Part shown: positions 34,429 through 43,044 of the stretch, piece after piece | How positions within the stretch are numbered: position 1 is the stretch's first letter | Layout: each line of letters begins with the position of its first letter | Assembly (NCBI GenBank): GCA_963753905.1 | Contig: CAVWDZ010000002.1 | Location: 186,001 to 250,000, forward strand | Direction: 5' to 3' | Length of the DNA stretch: 64,000 nucleotides | Origin: Bog-756 sp963753905 | Lineage (GTDB): Bacteria > Actinomycetota > Acidimicrobiia > Acidimicrobiales > RAAP-2 | The notes under the pieces: model-generated | The model's database searches: none | Seen by the model: only the letters and a program-made list of their open reading frames with translations | Told to the model about the DNA's origin: nothing | Translations under genes and position numbers: made by a program

Positions 34429-35177
34429 GCGTACCGGAGCGATCCGGGAGTGGTGAGCAGCTCGCCACTCTCGAGCCAGGTCTTGAGGCCGGACAGGATC
34501 ATCGGCCAGCCACCGTAGATCTCGGAGTTGGCTCCCTCGCGCATCTGGTCGTGGGTCACCAGCAAACGACAGGAGTCCCCGACCGGCTCGATCTCCCAGG
34601 TCACCCGCGAGGCCCCTTCGCGCTCCACTTCCGGGCTCCAGAGCGCCACCATGGTGTGGACGAGTCGTCTCGGGGGGTCCACCTCGAGCACCTCCCCGTC
34701 CGCCAGCAATGGCTCCGGACCCGTGGACTCGAGCCGGACACGCGCCCCGGGGGTCCACTCCGACTTGGCGGTGGCCCCGAAGTTGTACTTGCTCCTGATC
34801 TCGGGATCGGTGATCGCCTCCCAGAGGCGTTCCGGCGTGGTCTTGATGTAGATCTCGAACAGCTTCTCCATCGGTCGCTCCAATTCCTCTTTGAGGCCGG
34901 CCAGCCCGGCTGCCCAGGGTGCTGCGTACTTGCTCACCCACCGGTCGTGGACGAGCCTGATCGGGACCGGGTTCAGGAAATGCAGCTTCTCGCGCCCGCG
35001 CCGTGCGGTGACCACCAGTCCGGCCTCCTCGAGCAGCTTGAGATGCTTCATGACCCCGAAACGCGTCATCGGGAAGCGCTCCTCGAGCCGCACCAGCGAC
35101 TGGCCGTCCCGGACGAACAACTCGTCGAGCAGGCTGCGCCGGGTCGGGTCTGCGAGCGCCTTGAACACCAGGTCCAC
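34425..35177 (-). CDS. ArsR-type HTH regulator fused to an AHSA1/SRPBCC ligand-binding domain
   Basis: 250 residues. N-terminal winged helix (KALADPTRRSLLDELF, FGVMKHLKLLEEAGLVV as the recognition helix) covers about residues 1-90. An AHSA1 (START-like) domain covers about 105-240 (LFEIYIKTTPERLWEAIT, VTWEIEPVGDSCRLLV). The SRPBCC domain would bind a hydrophobic ligand and control DNA binding. The gene starts with GTG right after a -10 element, so the transcript is probably leaderless, and a palindrome just upstream is a candidate operator. It heads the minus-strand catabolic run and probably controls it. Confidence 0.9.
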   Translation of the reverse strand: MDLVFKALADPTRRSLLDELFVRDGQSLVRLEERFPMTRFGVMKHLKLLEEAGLVVTARRGREKLHFLNPVPIRLVHDRWVSKYAAPWAAGLAGLKEELERPMEKLFEIYIKTTPERLWEAITDPEIRSKYNFGATAKSEWTPGARVRLESTGPEPLLADGEVLEVDPPRRLVHTMVALWSPEVEREGASRVTWEIEPVGDSCRLLVTHDQMREGANSEIYGGWPMILSGLKTWLESGELLTTPGSLRYA

Positions 35178-35183
35178 GGGTCA

Positions 35184-35206
35184 ATAATATGTGACCTTTC
35201 GGTCAC
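35184..35206 (-). promoter_or_regulatory. Leaderless promoter (-10 TATTAT) overlapped by a palindromic operator
   Basis: On the minus strand, GTGACC-GAAA-GGTCAC is a perfect 6-bp inverted repeat (35191-35206). It is followed at once by ATATTAT, a -10 element ending six nucleotides before the GTG of the ArsR-type gene. A repressor bound to the palindrome would block RNA polymerase. The palindrome's position and symmetry fit ArsR-type autoregulation; binding is inferred. Confidence 0.55.
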
Positions 35207-35256
35207 CTGTCAACCGGCTGTGTCCCGCGGACGGAGCGGGGGCGGTCGACCGCGGG

Positions 35257-35628
35257 TCAGGTCTCCGGGATCAGGGTGGTGATGCAGAAGGGATGGCCCG
35301 CTGGGTCGAGCAGCACGCGCCACCGGTCGGGGGCCGGCTGCTCGTCCGCCTTGCGGGCGCCGAGGGAGAGCGCGCGAGCCTCCGCCGCCTCGAGATCGTC
35401 GACCGCCAGCTCCAGGTGCATCTGCTTGGGCGTTCCGCTCTCGGGCCAGTCCGGCGCACGATGGTCCGGGACGAGCTGTGTGGTGAGCAGCACGCCCGCC
35501 CCTTCGAGGGCGACGAACGCCTCCGACTCGAACATCACGGTCACACCGAGCAGGTCGCAGTAGAACTCCGCCAGACCGCTCGGATCGGCGGTGTCCAGGG
35601 AGATCGCTGCCAGCCGGATGCCCGCCAT
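35257..35628 (-). CDS. VOC-family (glyoxalase-like) protein
   Basis: 123 residues from ATG 35628, with GGAGGA upstream. Two-module VOC fold. Residues ISLDTADPSGLAEFYCDLLG start the first module and LDPAGHPFCITTLIP ends the second. QMHLELAVDDLEAAEARA keeps the metal-site His of the second module. Resembles small VOC proteins that bind or isomerise a hydrophobic compound. No substrate can be assigned. It is 79 bp upstream of the ArsR-type gene. Confidence 0.86.
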   Translation of the reverse strand: MAGIRLAAISLDTADPSGLAEFYCDLLGVTVMFESEAFVALEGAGVLLTTQLVPDHRAPDWPESGTPKQMHLELAVDDLEAAEARALSLGARKADEQPAPDRWRVLLDPAGHPFCITTLIPET

Positions 35629-35867
35629 GGTTCGTCCTCCGATCGTCACGCGGATCCTTCCGCGGGCGATGCTAATCCCGAGCCTCCGCCGGCCGGCACT
35701 CCGTGAGCGCAGACGGCGTCCGGGGTGCGCAATGCCCATGTACGGGCATAAGGTGGAATCGCGACGTCCGAGCGTTGGAGGGGAACGGCCGCCGGGTGCG
35801 GCCGGAGGGAACTCGAGGACGAGCAGGACTCCGAGGTCGGCCGGGGCAGAAGGGGGTGGTCATCGTC

Positions 35868-37925
35868 GTGCAGCGATCACCGAGTGGTGGCGTTCGCAAC
35901 GTCGCCCTGATCGGTCACAGCGGAGCGGGTAAGACCTCGCTGGCGGAGGCGCTGCTCTTCGCCACCGGTGCCACCACCCGGCAGGGGCGCGTCGAAGACG
36001 GCTCGACGGTGACCGACTTCGAGCCCGAGGAGATCAAGCACCACATGTCGATGTCGCTCGCGCTCGCACCGACCATCGCGAGCGGGGTCAAGCTCAACAT
36101 CATCGACACCCCCGGCTATGCCGACTTCTTCGGCGAGGTCCGGGCAGCCTGCTCGGTCGTCGACTCGGTGGTCATCGTGGTGAGCGCGGTCGAGGGGATC
36201 GAGGCGCAGACCGAAGCCGCATGGTCCCTCGCCTCCGAACTCGGCCTTCCGCGGTTCGTCTTCGTCAACAAGCTCGACCGGGAGCAGGCCAGGTTCGATC
36301 GGACCCTCGCGGCACTCGTGGAGCGGTTCGGCGCAGGGATCGCCCCGTTGGAACTTCCCATCGTCGACGACTCGGGCCTGCTCGGCATCGCCGACCTCCT
36401 CACCGACTCCGCGCTCTTCTACGACGGTGGGACGTCACGGACCGGGCCGATCCCCGAGGACCTGGCGCCGACCGAGCACAAGGTACGCGAGCAGCTGGTC
36501 GAGGGGATCGTGGTCGGTGACGACGACCTCATGGAGCGCTACCTCGACGGCGACACCCCCTCCACCGACGAGCTCGAGGCCACGCTCTCCGGTGGGGTCA
36601 CCCAGGGTGTGGTGTTCCCGGTGATCTGCGGTTCGGCCGCCACCGGTGTGGGCATCGACCGTCTGGCCAGCCTGCTGGTCGAGATCGCCCCCCCTCCGGA
36701 TGCGCGGCCCCCGATCGAGGTACGAGCCGGTGACTCGATGCTCCCGGTGGCCTGCGATCCCGCGGGTCTGCCGCTCACCCGGGTGTTCAAGACCCTCTCC
36801 GACCCCTACGTCGGCAAGGTGTCGCTCATGCGCGTGCTCTCCGGGACGATCAAGCCGGACAGCGTGCTCACCAACTCGCGCACCCACCGCGAGGAGCGGC
36901 TCCACGTCTTGGAGCTGCTCCGCGGCAAGCAGGCCGAACCGGTCGACGAGGCGCAGGCGGGCGACATCGTCGCCGTGCCGAAGCTCGCCGAGGTCAACAC
37001 CGGCGACACCCTTGCGCCCAAGGGCACTCCCGTCGTCCTCCCGGCTCCGCCCACCGAGCCGGCGGTCCTCTCGATCAGCCTCCGGCCCAAGTCCAAGACC
37101 GACGAGGACAAGCTCATGATCGGCCTCCACCGACTCCAGGAGGAGGACTCGGTCCTGGTGGTCGAGCGCAACGACGAAACACATCAGACCATCCTGCGGG
37201 GAACAGGCGAGACCCACCTCGCGGTCGCCAGGGAGCGGCTCGAGCGCAAGTTCGGCGTGGAGGTGGTCAGCGAGGACGTGCTCATCGCCTATCGCGAGAC
37301 CATCACCGCGCCCGCCCAGGCAGAGGGGAAGTACAAGAAGCAGAGCGGAGGCCACGGGCAGTTCGGCGTGGCGTCGATCCAGATCGAGCCGCTCGAGCGC
37401 GGCGGCGGATTCCGGTTCATCGACAAGGTGGTCGGCGGCGCCATCCCGCGGCAGTACATCCCGGCGGTCGAGAAAGGGGTGATCGAGGCCATGGAGAGCG
37501 GCATCCACGGCTTCCCGGTGGCCGACGTCCAGGTGACCGTCACCGACGGAAAGCAGCACCCGGTCGACTCGTCGGAGATGAGCTTCAAGATGGCGGGTTC
37601 GCTCGCCTTCCGTGAGGCGCTTGCAAAGGCCGGTCCGGTGCTGCTCGAGCCCATCTCGCTGCTCGAGGTGACCGTCCCGGCCAGCATGCAGGGCAACGTG
37701 CTCGGTGACCTCAACTCCCGCCGGGCGCGTGTGCAGGGAACCGACACCATGGACGGCGGGGTGCAGGTCATCTCCGCACTCGTGCCCACATCCGAGATCC
37801 AGAGGTACGCGATCGACCTACGGTCCCTCACCGCAGGCCGCGGCCGGTTCCGGGCCGAACACCACCACTACGACGTGCTGCCGTCCAACGTGGCCGATCG
37901 ACTGGTGAAGGCCACGGCGGGCTGA
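35868..37925 (+). CDS. fusA2: EF-G-like translational GTPase (EF-G2)
   Basis: 685 residues. G1 is GHSGAGKTS, G3 is DTPGYADF, G4 is NKLD; domains II, IV and V follow in EF-G order (KYKKQSGGHGQFG in domain IV). This resembles actinobacterial EF-G2/FusA2 rather than the housekeeping EF-G, which normally sits in the str operon. Mycobacterial EF-G2 binds GTP but does not support translocation well, and its role is unsettled. The start is ambiguous: GTG 35868 has AGAAGGGGG about 11 nt upstream, and GTG 35856 overlaps that site. The long open frame before it is not coding. Confidence 0.88.
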   Translation: MQRSPSGGVRNVALIGHSGAGKTSLAEALLFATGATTRQGRVEDGSTVTDFEPEEIKHHMSMSLALAPTIASGVKLNIIDTPGYADFFGEVRAACSVVDSVVIVVSAVEGIEAQTEAAWSLASELGLPRFVFVNKLDREQARFDRTLAALVERFGAGIAPLELPIVDDSGLLGIADLLTDSALFYDGGTSRTGPIPEDLAPTEHKVREQLVEGIVVGDDDLMERYLDGDTPSTDELEATLSGGVTQGVVFPVICGSAATGVGIDRLASLLVEIAPPPDARPPIEVRAGDSMLPVACDPAGLPLTRVFKTLSDPYVGKVSLMRVLSGTIKPDSVLTNSRTHREERLHVLELLRGKQAEPVDEAQAGDIVAVPKLAEVNTGDTLAPKGTPVVLPAPPTEPAVLSISLRPKSKTDEDKLMIGLHRLQEEDSVLVVERNDETHQTILRGTGETHLAVARERLERKFGVEVVSEDVLIAYRETITAPAQAEGKYKKQSGGHGQFGVASIQIEPLERGGGFRFIDKVVGGAIPRQYIPAVEKGVIEAMESGIHGFPVADVQVTVTDGKQHPVDSSEMSFKMAGSLAFREALAKAGPVLLEPISLLEVTVPASMQGNVLGDLNSRRARVQGTDTMDGGVQVISALVPTSEIQRYAIDLRSLTAGRGRFRAEHHHYDVLPSNVADRLVKATAG

Positions 37926-37929
37926 TCGT

Positions 37930-37946
37930 CCGGACCAGGGGTCCGG
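37930..37946. terminator. Hairpin between convergent genes
   Basis: CCGGACC-AGG-GGTCCGG forms a perfect 7-bp stem with a 3-nt loop, 4 bp after the EF-G2 stop and 4 bp before the stop of the diguanylate cyclase on the other strand. It lacks a T tract. It could end both transcripts. Confidence 0.5.
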
Positions 37947-37949
37947 CGG

Positions 37950-39278
37950 CTACCGGGTTCCCCCGGGTGTCGGGACGTCGTTCCGCTCCCATGCGGCAGG
38001 GGTGGCACCCGGCATACCGAGCGTCTCGTCCCACATCACCCCTCGGCCGTTGCCCGAGCGCTTCGCCGCATACATCGCGACATCGGCCCTGGCAAGCGCC
38101 TCTGCGGCATCGATGATCCGGTCCACATGGACGGCCCCGGTCGCGGCGGAAACCGGGAAGGTCATCGACCCGAAGCGGAAATTCCAGGACATTGCCTCGG
38201 CGATGCGCGAGACGACCATCTGAGCAGCCTCCCGATCCGGGACACCCCTGCAGATGGCGACGAACTCGTCGCCACCGATCCGTCCCACGCCGTCTCCGGG
38301 CCGGACCGCGCCCCGGAGCCGGGCCGCGGTGTCCACCAGCAGTGCGTCTCCTCCGGCGTGGCCGAGGAGGTCGTTCTGGACCTTCATCCGATCGACGTCG
38401 ACGAAGACCACGACCAGACCGGGGACGGCGCGGAGCTCGCTCTGGAGCAGGTCGAGGATCGCTGCCCGGTTGAGACACCCGGTCAGTGGGTCCGTGGACG
38501 CCCGCCGCTCGAGCTCGGCGGCGATCTGCGCCCGATCGGTGATGTCATCGACGGAAAGGACGATGCCGGCCGGCCCTTCGCTGTCCTGCGCCAGACCCCG
38601 GAGGACGATCTCGAGGGTCCGGAAGACCGGTGCCGACCGCACGGTCGACACGGTGAAGACCGCCTCCCGGTCACTGCCCATGACCAGCTGGAACTGCTCG
38701 CTGGCGAGCGCGGTGCCCTCGTCGTCGAGCTGTGGGAGGACGTCGCTGAGACTGACGCCTCTGCGTACGCCGAGCAGGAGCGTGCACTGCGAGTTGGCGT
38801 AGCTCACGACCAGGTCGGAGGAGATGTAGGCGACCCCGGTCGACAGTCCCTCGGCGAGGCGGCGCAGGAGCCGCTCGCCCGACCGGACGGAGCGAATCGC
38901 CTTGAGTTCGGAGACGCGCGGCGCGACGACCACCGTCTCGCTCTCCACCTTGCCGAGCGCGACCAGCGAGCACTCCACATATGCCTCGTCGTCGAGGAGG
39001 TTCCGGTTGGTGACCTCGACGCGGATCCAGGATCCGTCTGCGTGACTGTGGCGGTAGGCGAGCACCTGGACGGTGCCTGGCTGCTCGAGCATCGCCATCC
39101 ACATGGCGACCGCAGCGTCATGGTCGTCCGCGTGGATGAAGTCGAGCGATCGCGCACCGACGATGTCGTCCACCTGCCACCCGAGCACCTCGGTGACCGC
39201 CTCGCTGCACGTGAGGATGCCGCCGAAGGCGTCCTTGTGCATCACGACCGGCACAGACTTCGGGTGAACGTCCTCCAT
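37950..39278 (-). CDS. PAS-PAS-GGDEF diguanylate cyclase
   Basis: 442 residues. An N-terminal PAS domain (LTCSEAVTEVLGWQVDDIVGARS, shown in part) is followed by a PAC-like segment, then a second PAS (VAYISSDLVVSYANSQC), then the GGDEF domain with STDPLTGCLNRAA and the catalytic GGDEF. RPGD, five residues before GGDEF, is an inhibitory I-site, so product feedback is expected. It makes cyclic di-GMP from two GTP in response to an unknown cytosolic signal; there is no membrane segment. No EAL or HD-GYP partner lies nearby. Confidence 0.92.
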   Translation of the reverse strand: MEDVHPKSVPVVMHKDAFGGILTCSEAVTEVLGWQVDDIVGARSLDFIHADDHDAAVAMWMAMLEQPGTVQVLAYRHSHADGSWIRVEVTNRNLLDDEAYVECSLVALGKVESETVVVAPRVSELKAIRSVRSGERLLRRLAEGLSTGVAYISSDLVVSYANSQCTLLLGVRRGVSLSDVLPQLDDEGTALASEQFQLVMGSDREAVFTVSTVRSAPVFRTLEIVLRGLAQDSEGPAGIVLSVDDITDRAQIAAELERRASTDPLTGCLNRAAILDLLQSELRAVPGLVVVFVDVDRMKVQNDLLGHAGGDALLVDTAARLRGAVRPGDGVGRIGGDEFVAICRGVPDREAAQMVVSRIAEAMSWNFRFGSMTFPVSAATGAVHVDRIIDAAEALARADVAMYAAKRSGNGRGVMWDETLGMPGATPAAWERNDVPTPGGTR

Positions 39279-39420
39279 CCATCCTGTATCGACAGCCCGG
39301 GTCGGTTCCTGAACACCGGGTGCCTGCGGATGGGAACCTAGATCATTGCGCGCGCAACAATACCGTCAACACCTGTAGCAGGCGATTACCCCGCTCAGCG
39401 CCCCACCAGCCGGACGATGA

Positions 39421-39606
39421 TCATCCCGGCTCGCCGCCCACCCAGTCGAACCACTGCTCCCGGGCGAGCAGCTCGATCCCGGCGGCCTCGGCCTCGAGCT
39501 CCTGGGCCTGGACCCTGAGATCGAGGGCCACCGCCCGGAGCTTGTCGGCCCGTGCGGCCATGTCATCCTGACGCTCGAAGATGCGCTCGATCGACCATTC
39601 GTGCAT
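39421..39606 (-). CDS. Small helical hypothetical protein
   Basis: 61 residues, from ATG 39606 with GTGAGG six nucleotides upstream. The protein is predicted mostly helical, with a heptad-like run AADKLRAVALDLRVQAQELEAEAAGIELLA (positions 19-48, shown in pieces: RAVALDLRVQAQELEAEAAG). It ends WFDWVGGEPG. No known domain. Composition is normal for a coding sequence and the ribosome site supports it. It may be a coiled-coil partner protein. Confidence 0.5.
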   Translation of the reverse strand: MHEWSIERIFERQDDMAARADKLRAVALDLRVQAQELEAEAAGIELLAREQWFDWVGGEPG

Positions 39607-39924
39607 CCGTACCTCACTCCCAGCAATCCCTCATCGGATGACTCTTGCAGGACCGTCACCACAATGCACCGTCGAAAACCTGCCCGCAACATAGTCGGCC
39701 GCGGCGCCGTGCTGGAGGAACGCCACTCCACGTGGTCATCGTTGCACCAAATGCGAGGCGTCCGGAAGCACAAATACCCGGGTCGTGCAGTCCCCGTGCT
39801 CTCTCCTATGGCCGGGCGCCCCATGGAGATCTATGACTCGCCTCACCCGGGAGCGCTGTGGCGAACGGTCTGCGGCGCCCGCCTACGCGTGGTCGGTGCA
39901 CAGGGGAGGAGGGGTCCGCCCGCC
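39607..39924. other. Gene-free intergenic stretch
   Basis: This 318-bp stretch is AT-richer than the surrounding sequence. Open frames crossing it on both strands give Arg/Ser/Pro-rich products without recognisable domains or ribosome sites. It probably holds the promoter of the small gene at 39421-39606. Nothing else is seen. Confidence 0.4.
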
Positions 39925-40155
39925 TCAGCTCCGGCTGTGCTGACCCCGTTTCTTGGTCATGGAGCGCCAGTGGGCGAGTGCTCCGGACTTCCGGCGAGCC
40001 GGGGCCGGCCGCTCAGCAGGCAGGCGTTTGGCCGGCGCATCCGGCGGGGACTCCCAACGCGGGTCGTTGAACAGGTCCACCCGCTGGGTGTCGGAGAACA
40101 CCTGGGACGGATCCGGCCACTGAGAGCCCTGCTTCAGGGTGGTGCGCCTGGCCAC
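39925..40155 (-). CDS. Small basic hypothetical protein
   Basis: 76 residues from GTG 40155. It is basic and Pro/Arg-rich, with QWPDPSQVFSDTQRVDLFND and a C-terminus ending MTKKRGQHSRS. The segment QRVDLFNDPRWE looks more protein-like than random. No ribosome site or known family supports it, so it remains a weak call. Confidence 0.35.
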   Translation of the reverse strand: MARRTTLKQGSQWPDPSQVFSDTQRVDLFNDPRWESPPDAPAKRLPAERPAPARRKSGALAHWRSMTKKRGQHSRS

Positions 40156-40261
40156 GTCGCGGATATTACCGGCGCCACCTGGGCAACCCGCGGATCCAGC
40201 CCGGTGATCGGTCGGGGACGAACGGGTCCCCGCACGGCGCGCCCGGTGACCGGTCAGATGA

Positions 40262-41122
40262 TCAGGTGAAGACGACGGTCTTGCCGCCGTGGACGAGGAC
40301 CCGGTCGGTGAGGTGCAGGCGGACGGCCCGGGCCAGCACGACGGTCTCGAGGTCGCGACCCATGCGGACCAGGTCGGCGACGTCGTCGCGGTGGGAGACC
40401 GGGGTCACCGCCTGGTCGATGATCGGGCCCGTGTCCAGATCGGCGGTGGCGTAGTGGGCGGTGACGCCGATGACCTTGACGCCACGCTCGTACGCCTGGT
40501 GGTAGGGGCGGCCACCGACGAACGCCGGGAGGAACGAGTGGTGGATGTTGATGATCCGGGACGGGAAGCGCTCGACGAACTTCGGGGTGAGCACCTGCAT
40601 GTACCGGGCGAGGATCACGAGCTCCACGCCTGCCGCATCGGCGAGGTCCTCGATCGCCCGCTCCTGCTGGGTGCGGGTCTCGTCGGAGACCGGAAGGTGG
40701 TGGAACTCGGTCCCGAATCGTTCGGCTGCGACCGCGCAGTCCGGATGGTTCCCGGCGACGAAGGCGATCTCCATCGGCAGATCGCCGGTGGCCACCCGAA
40801 CCAGCAGGTCGTAGAGGCAGTGGTCCAGACGCGAGACGAGCACCGCGACGCGACGCACCTCGTCGGAGTAGCGCAGCCGCCAACTCATGCCGAGCGGCTC
40901 GGTGACCGGCAGCAGTGCGTCCAGCAGCTGGCGGCGGTCCATGTCGAACCCGTCCAGACTGAACTCGATCCGCTGGAAGAACACGCCGGATTCGCGGTCG
41001 GTGTGCTGGTCGGCATCGACGATGCTTCCCCGGTGCTCGGCCACGAACCCGGTGATCGCCGCCACCAGGCCTGGCCGGTCCGGTGCGGCGATCAGCAGCC
41101 GGGCGGTCACGGGATCAGGCAC
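40262..41122 (-). CDS. purU: Formyltetrahydrofolate deformylase
   Basis: 286 residues. Hydrolyses 10-formyl-THF to formate and THF, adjusting one-carbon pools. An N-terminal ACT domain (LLIAAPDRPGLVAAITGFVAEH, about residues 9-30, shown in part) is followed by a formyl-transferase-type domain: NIHHSFLPAF and GVTAHYATADLDTGPIIDQ. The catalytic Asn-His-Asp set is present (IINIHH, TADLD). Start is GTG 41122. The ACT domain in E. coli PurU responds to methionine and glycine. It is 57 bp downstream of a small gene, in the same direction. Confidence 0.95.
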   Translation of the reverse strand: MPDPVTARLLIAAPDRPGLVAAITGFVAEHRGSIVDADQHTDRESGVFFQRIEFSLDGFDMDRRQLLDALLPVTEPLGMSWRLRYSDEVRRVAVLVSRLDHCLYDLLVRVATGDLPMEIAFVAGNHPDCAVAAERFGTEFHHLPVSDETRTQQERAIEDLADAAGVELVILARYMQVLTPKFVERFPSRIINIHHSFLPAFVGGRPYHQAYERGVKVIGVTAHYATADLDTGPIIDQAVTPVSHRDDVADLVRMGRDLETVVLARAVRLHLTDRVLVHGGKTVVFT

Positions 41123-41179
41123 CCTCGAGCCCCTCCGCCCGGAGCGAGGGGTCCCCGGGCATGGTCGAGGCCCGACCCG

Positions 41180-41356
41180 TCAGGCTGGGCGTCGGTACAG
41201 GAACTGGCGGCAGCCCTCGGGGCTCCTCCGGTTGGACAGCAGCTCCCACCCGTCGAGCGCCGGCGGAACCTCGTCCTGCATCCGCAGATCGTCGTCCTCG
41301 CTGTCGAGCGGCACCAGTCGCAGCTTGTAGCGGAACGGTGAGAGTCCGTCGCTCAT
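41180..41356 (-). CDS. Small conserved-looking hypothetical protein (58 aa)
   Basis: 58 residues, shorter than usual ORF cut-offs. It reads MSDGLSPFRYKLRLVPLDSE, then an acidic DDDLRMQDEVPPALDGWELL, and SNRRSPEGCRQFLYRRP. The W-E-L-L ... F-L-Y-R-R pattern resembles the short DUF4177-type fold, in which a strand is followed by a basic strand end. The start is fixed by its position before the charged stretch. Lies 57 bp before purU in the same direction and may be co-transcribed. Function unknown. Confidence 0.7.
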   Translation of the reverse strand: MSDGLSPFRYKLRLVPLDSEDDDLRMQDEVPPALDGWELLSNRRSPEGCRQFLYRRPA

Positions 41357-41490
41357 CGGTCGAAAAGCTACTTCGGGCTTCCGGGACGGTCCAATCTCCG
41401 GGGAGACCCTGGTCAGCGTGCATCGGGGTTTCTGTCACGACGTCCGGCCCGTGCGATCCCAAGGGGTTGGGACCCTGCGGCCACCGCCCC

Positions 41491-42081
41491 TCATGTCTCC
41501 GGCAGTTCGCCGGTGCGCCTCCGGTGGCGTCGCACGAACAGCGCGACGACGAGCAGGCCCACCGCAAGTCCGAAGAGCAGGATCGCGATGTCACGCTGCG
41601 AATAGTGGCCGGTCGCGATCCTCCCGAGCCCGTAGGCGGACGGAGCCACGGACAGCGAGAACCCGAGCGAGGCGACGAAGTTCCATGTGACGAACTGGCC
41701 GTACTGCATCTTGGCCGTGCCCGAGATGATCGCCGGAGTCACGAAGACGGCGAGCCGGCCCCATTTCGCATAGGCCTGTTCGCCGCGCTCGACCAGGCGC
41801 TGCCGTCCGGCCTGGCGCTTGCCCGGTCGTTCGAGGAGTTGTCGGCCCCACCGGTCGCCGATCGCGTAGCCGATCAGCCCCCCCACCTCGCCGGCGACGG
41901 TGGCGACGATCACGACTGCCGCGAGGTTGAGCTGTCCCTGGCTGGCGGCGACGCCGGCGGCACCCAACACGGCGGCACCGATGAACGGGATGCCGGCCCA
42001 CGAGGCCGTGACGGCGAGGAAGAGCAGGAGGTACTTCCACCAATCGCTCGCGACCGTTGCGGTCGCCACCACCCTGAGCAC
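41491..42081 (-). CDS. DedA/SNARE-associated membrane protein
   Basis: 196 residues, GTG start. The DedA core has the EVGGLIGYAIGDRWG stretch and a later RLAVFVTPAIISGTAKM, matching the conserved glycines and the Arg of the family. About five membrane segments plus an Arg-rich C-terminus. DedA proteins are linked to undecaprenyl-phosphate or phospholipid flipping and to membrane homeostasis. It is 9 bp after the DMT-type transporter and probably co-transcribed. Confidence 0.87.
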   Translation of the reverse strand: MLRVVATATVASDWWKYLLLFLAVTASWAGIPFIGAAVLGAAGVAASQGQLNLAAVVIVATVAGEVGGLIGYAIGDRWGRQLLERPGKRQAGRQRLVERGEQAYAKWGRLAVFVTPAIISGTAKMQYGQFVTWNFVASLGFSLSVAPSAYGLGRIATGHYSQRDIAILLFGLAVGLLVVALFVRRHRRRTGELPET

Positions 42082-42090
42082 GGTGCGGGC

Positions 42091-42990
42091 CTACTCGGCT
42101 TCGGAGACAGGCGGCCAGGCGACCGGGCCGATGTCGATCCTGGGCATCGGTGTGGACGACTGCGGAGGCTCGGACCCGGCGAGCAACACGATGCCCACCA
42201 CGGCGACCGCAAGGCCGAGCACAGCCGGGATCAGCCGGCCGTCTCCCCGAGCGAGCGTCTCGCCGAAGACCGTGATGCCGAGGACCACGCTCACGAACAA
42301 GGTCACCGCGTTGCTCGACGCCATGGCCGGTGCGAGCACACCCGTCTTGAGCGCGCTCTGCTGGAGGATGAACCCGGCCGCGGCCGACCCGATGAGGACG
42401 TAGATGGTCCAGCTGGTCAGGATGGCGCCGATGCCCTTGCCGATGAGGGTCACGAAGACCTTGGTGACCGCCGCCTGCAGGCCGAAGCCCACACCGGCAG
42501 CCGACCCGTAGAGGAGCGCCCGTGCCGCACCCGAGCGGTGCCTGCCGGCATTGGCGAGCACACCCACGACCAGGACGGTCACGATGCCCGCCGACCACCA
42601 GGCGGCCGCGTCGGGCTCGGAGGTGCTCCCCGCCGGCGATCCGGCCGTCAGGAACAGGACGATTCCGGCGACCATGGCCACGGCCCCGAGCATCACCCGC
42701 CGGCTGATCTGCTGATCGGTGAAGCGGGCACCGAGCGGCAGCGCGATCACCAGGCTCATCGCGGTGAGCGACTGCACCTGCACCAGCGAGCCGCGATCGA
42801 GTGCGGCGGCCTGGAGGGCCCACCCACTCGCCTGTGACGCCATCCCCGCCAGCCAGACCGGACGCCTGAGGATCTGGACGAAGAACCGGGGATCGTCGGC
42901 CTCGGCCGGGGCCTCGAGGGCCCCCTTCTGCTGGAGGACGTTGCCGAGTGCGAACGCGCATGCCGCCAGGAGTGCCAGGAAAACGGCCAT
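42091..42990 (-). CDS. DMT/EamA-type multi-spanning transporter
   Basis: 299 residues from ATG 42990, which has GGAG six nucleotides upstream; an upstream GTG is less likely. Nine to ten hydrophobic segments start with AVFLALLAACAFALGNVLQQ. It resembles the transporter at 3754-4659 in its N-terminal helix and its ASSNAVTLFVSVVLG-type second half. These belong to the NIPA/EamA branch of the DMT superfamily. Substrate unknown. Confidence 0.83.
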   Translation of the reverse strand: MAVFLALLAACAFALGNVLQQKGALEAPAEADDPRFFVQILRRPVWLAGMASQASGWALQAAALDRGSLVQVQSLTAMSLVIALPLGARFTDQQISRRVMLGAVAMVAGIVLFLTAGSPAGSTSEPDAAAWWSAGIVTVLVVGVLANAGRHRSGAARALLYGSAAGVGFGLQAAVTKVFVTLIGKGIGAILTSWTIYVLIGSAAAGFILQQSALKTGVLAPAMASSNAVTLFVSVVLGITVFGETLARGDGRLIPAVLGLAVAVVGIVLLAGSEPPQSSTPMPRIDIGPVAWPPVSEAE

Positions 42991-43044
42991 CGCAGCTCCA
43001 GTAAAGCCGAGATCCGGCCCGGTGGGCCGCACCCGCCGGTGGGG

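Noticed and set aside
39601..40269. 222-residue plus-strand open frame
   Set aside because: No domain or ribosome site, odd composition, and it overlaps more plausible small genes.
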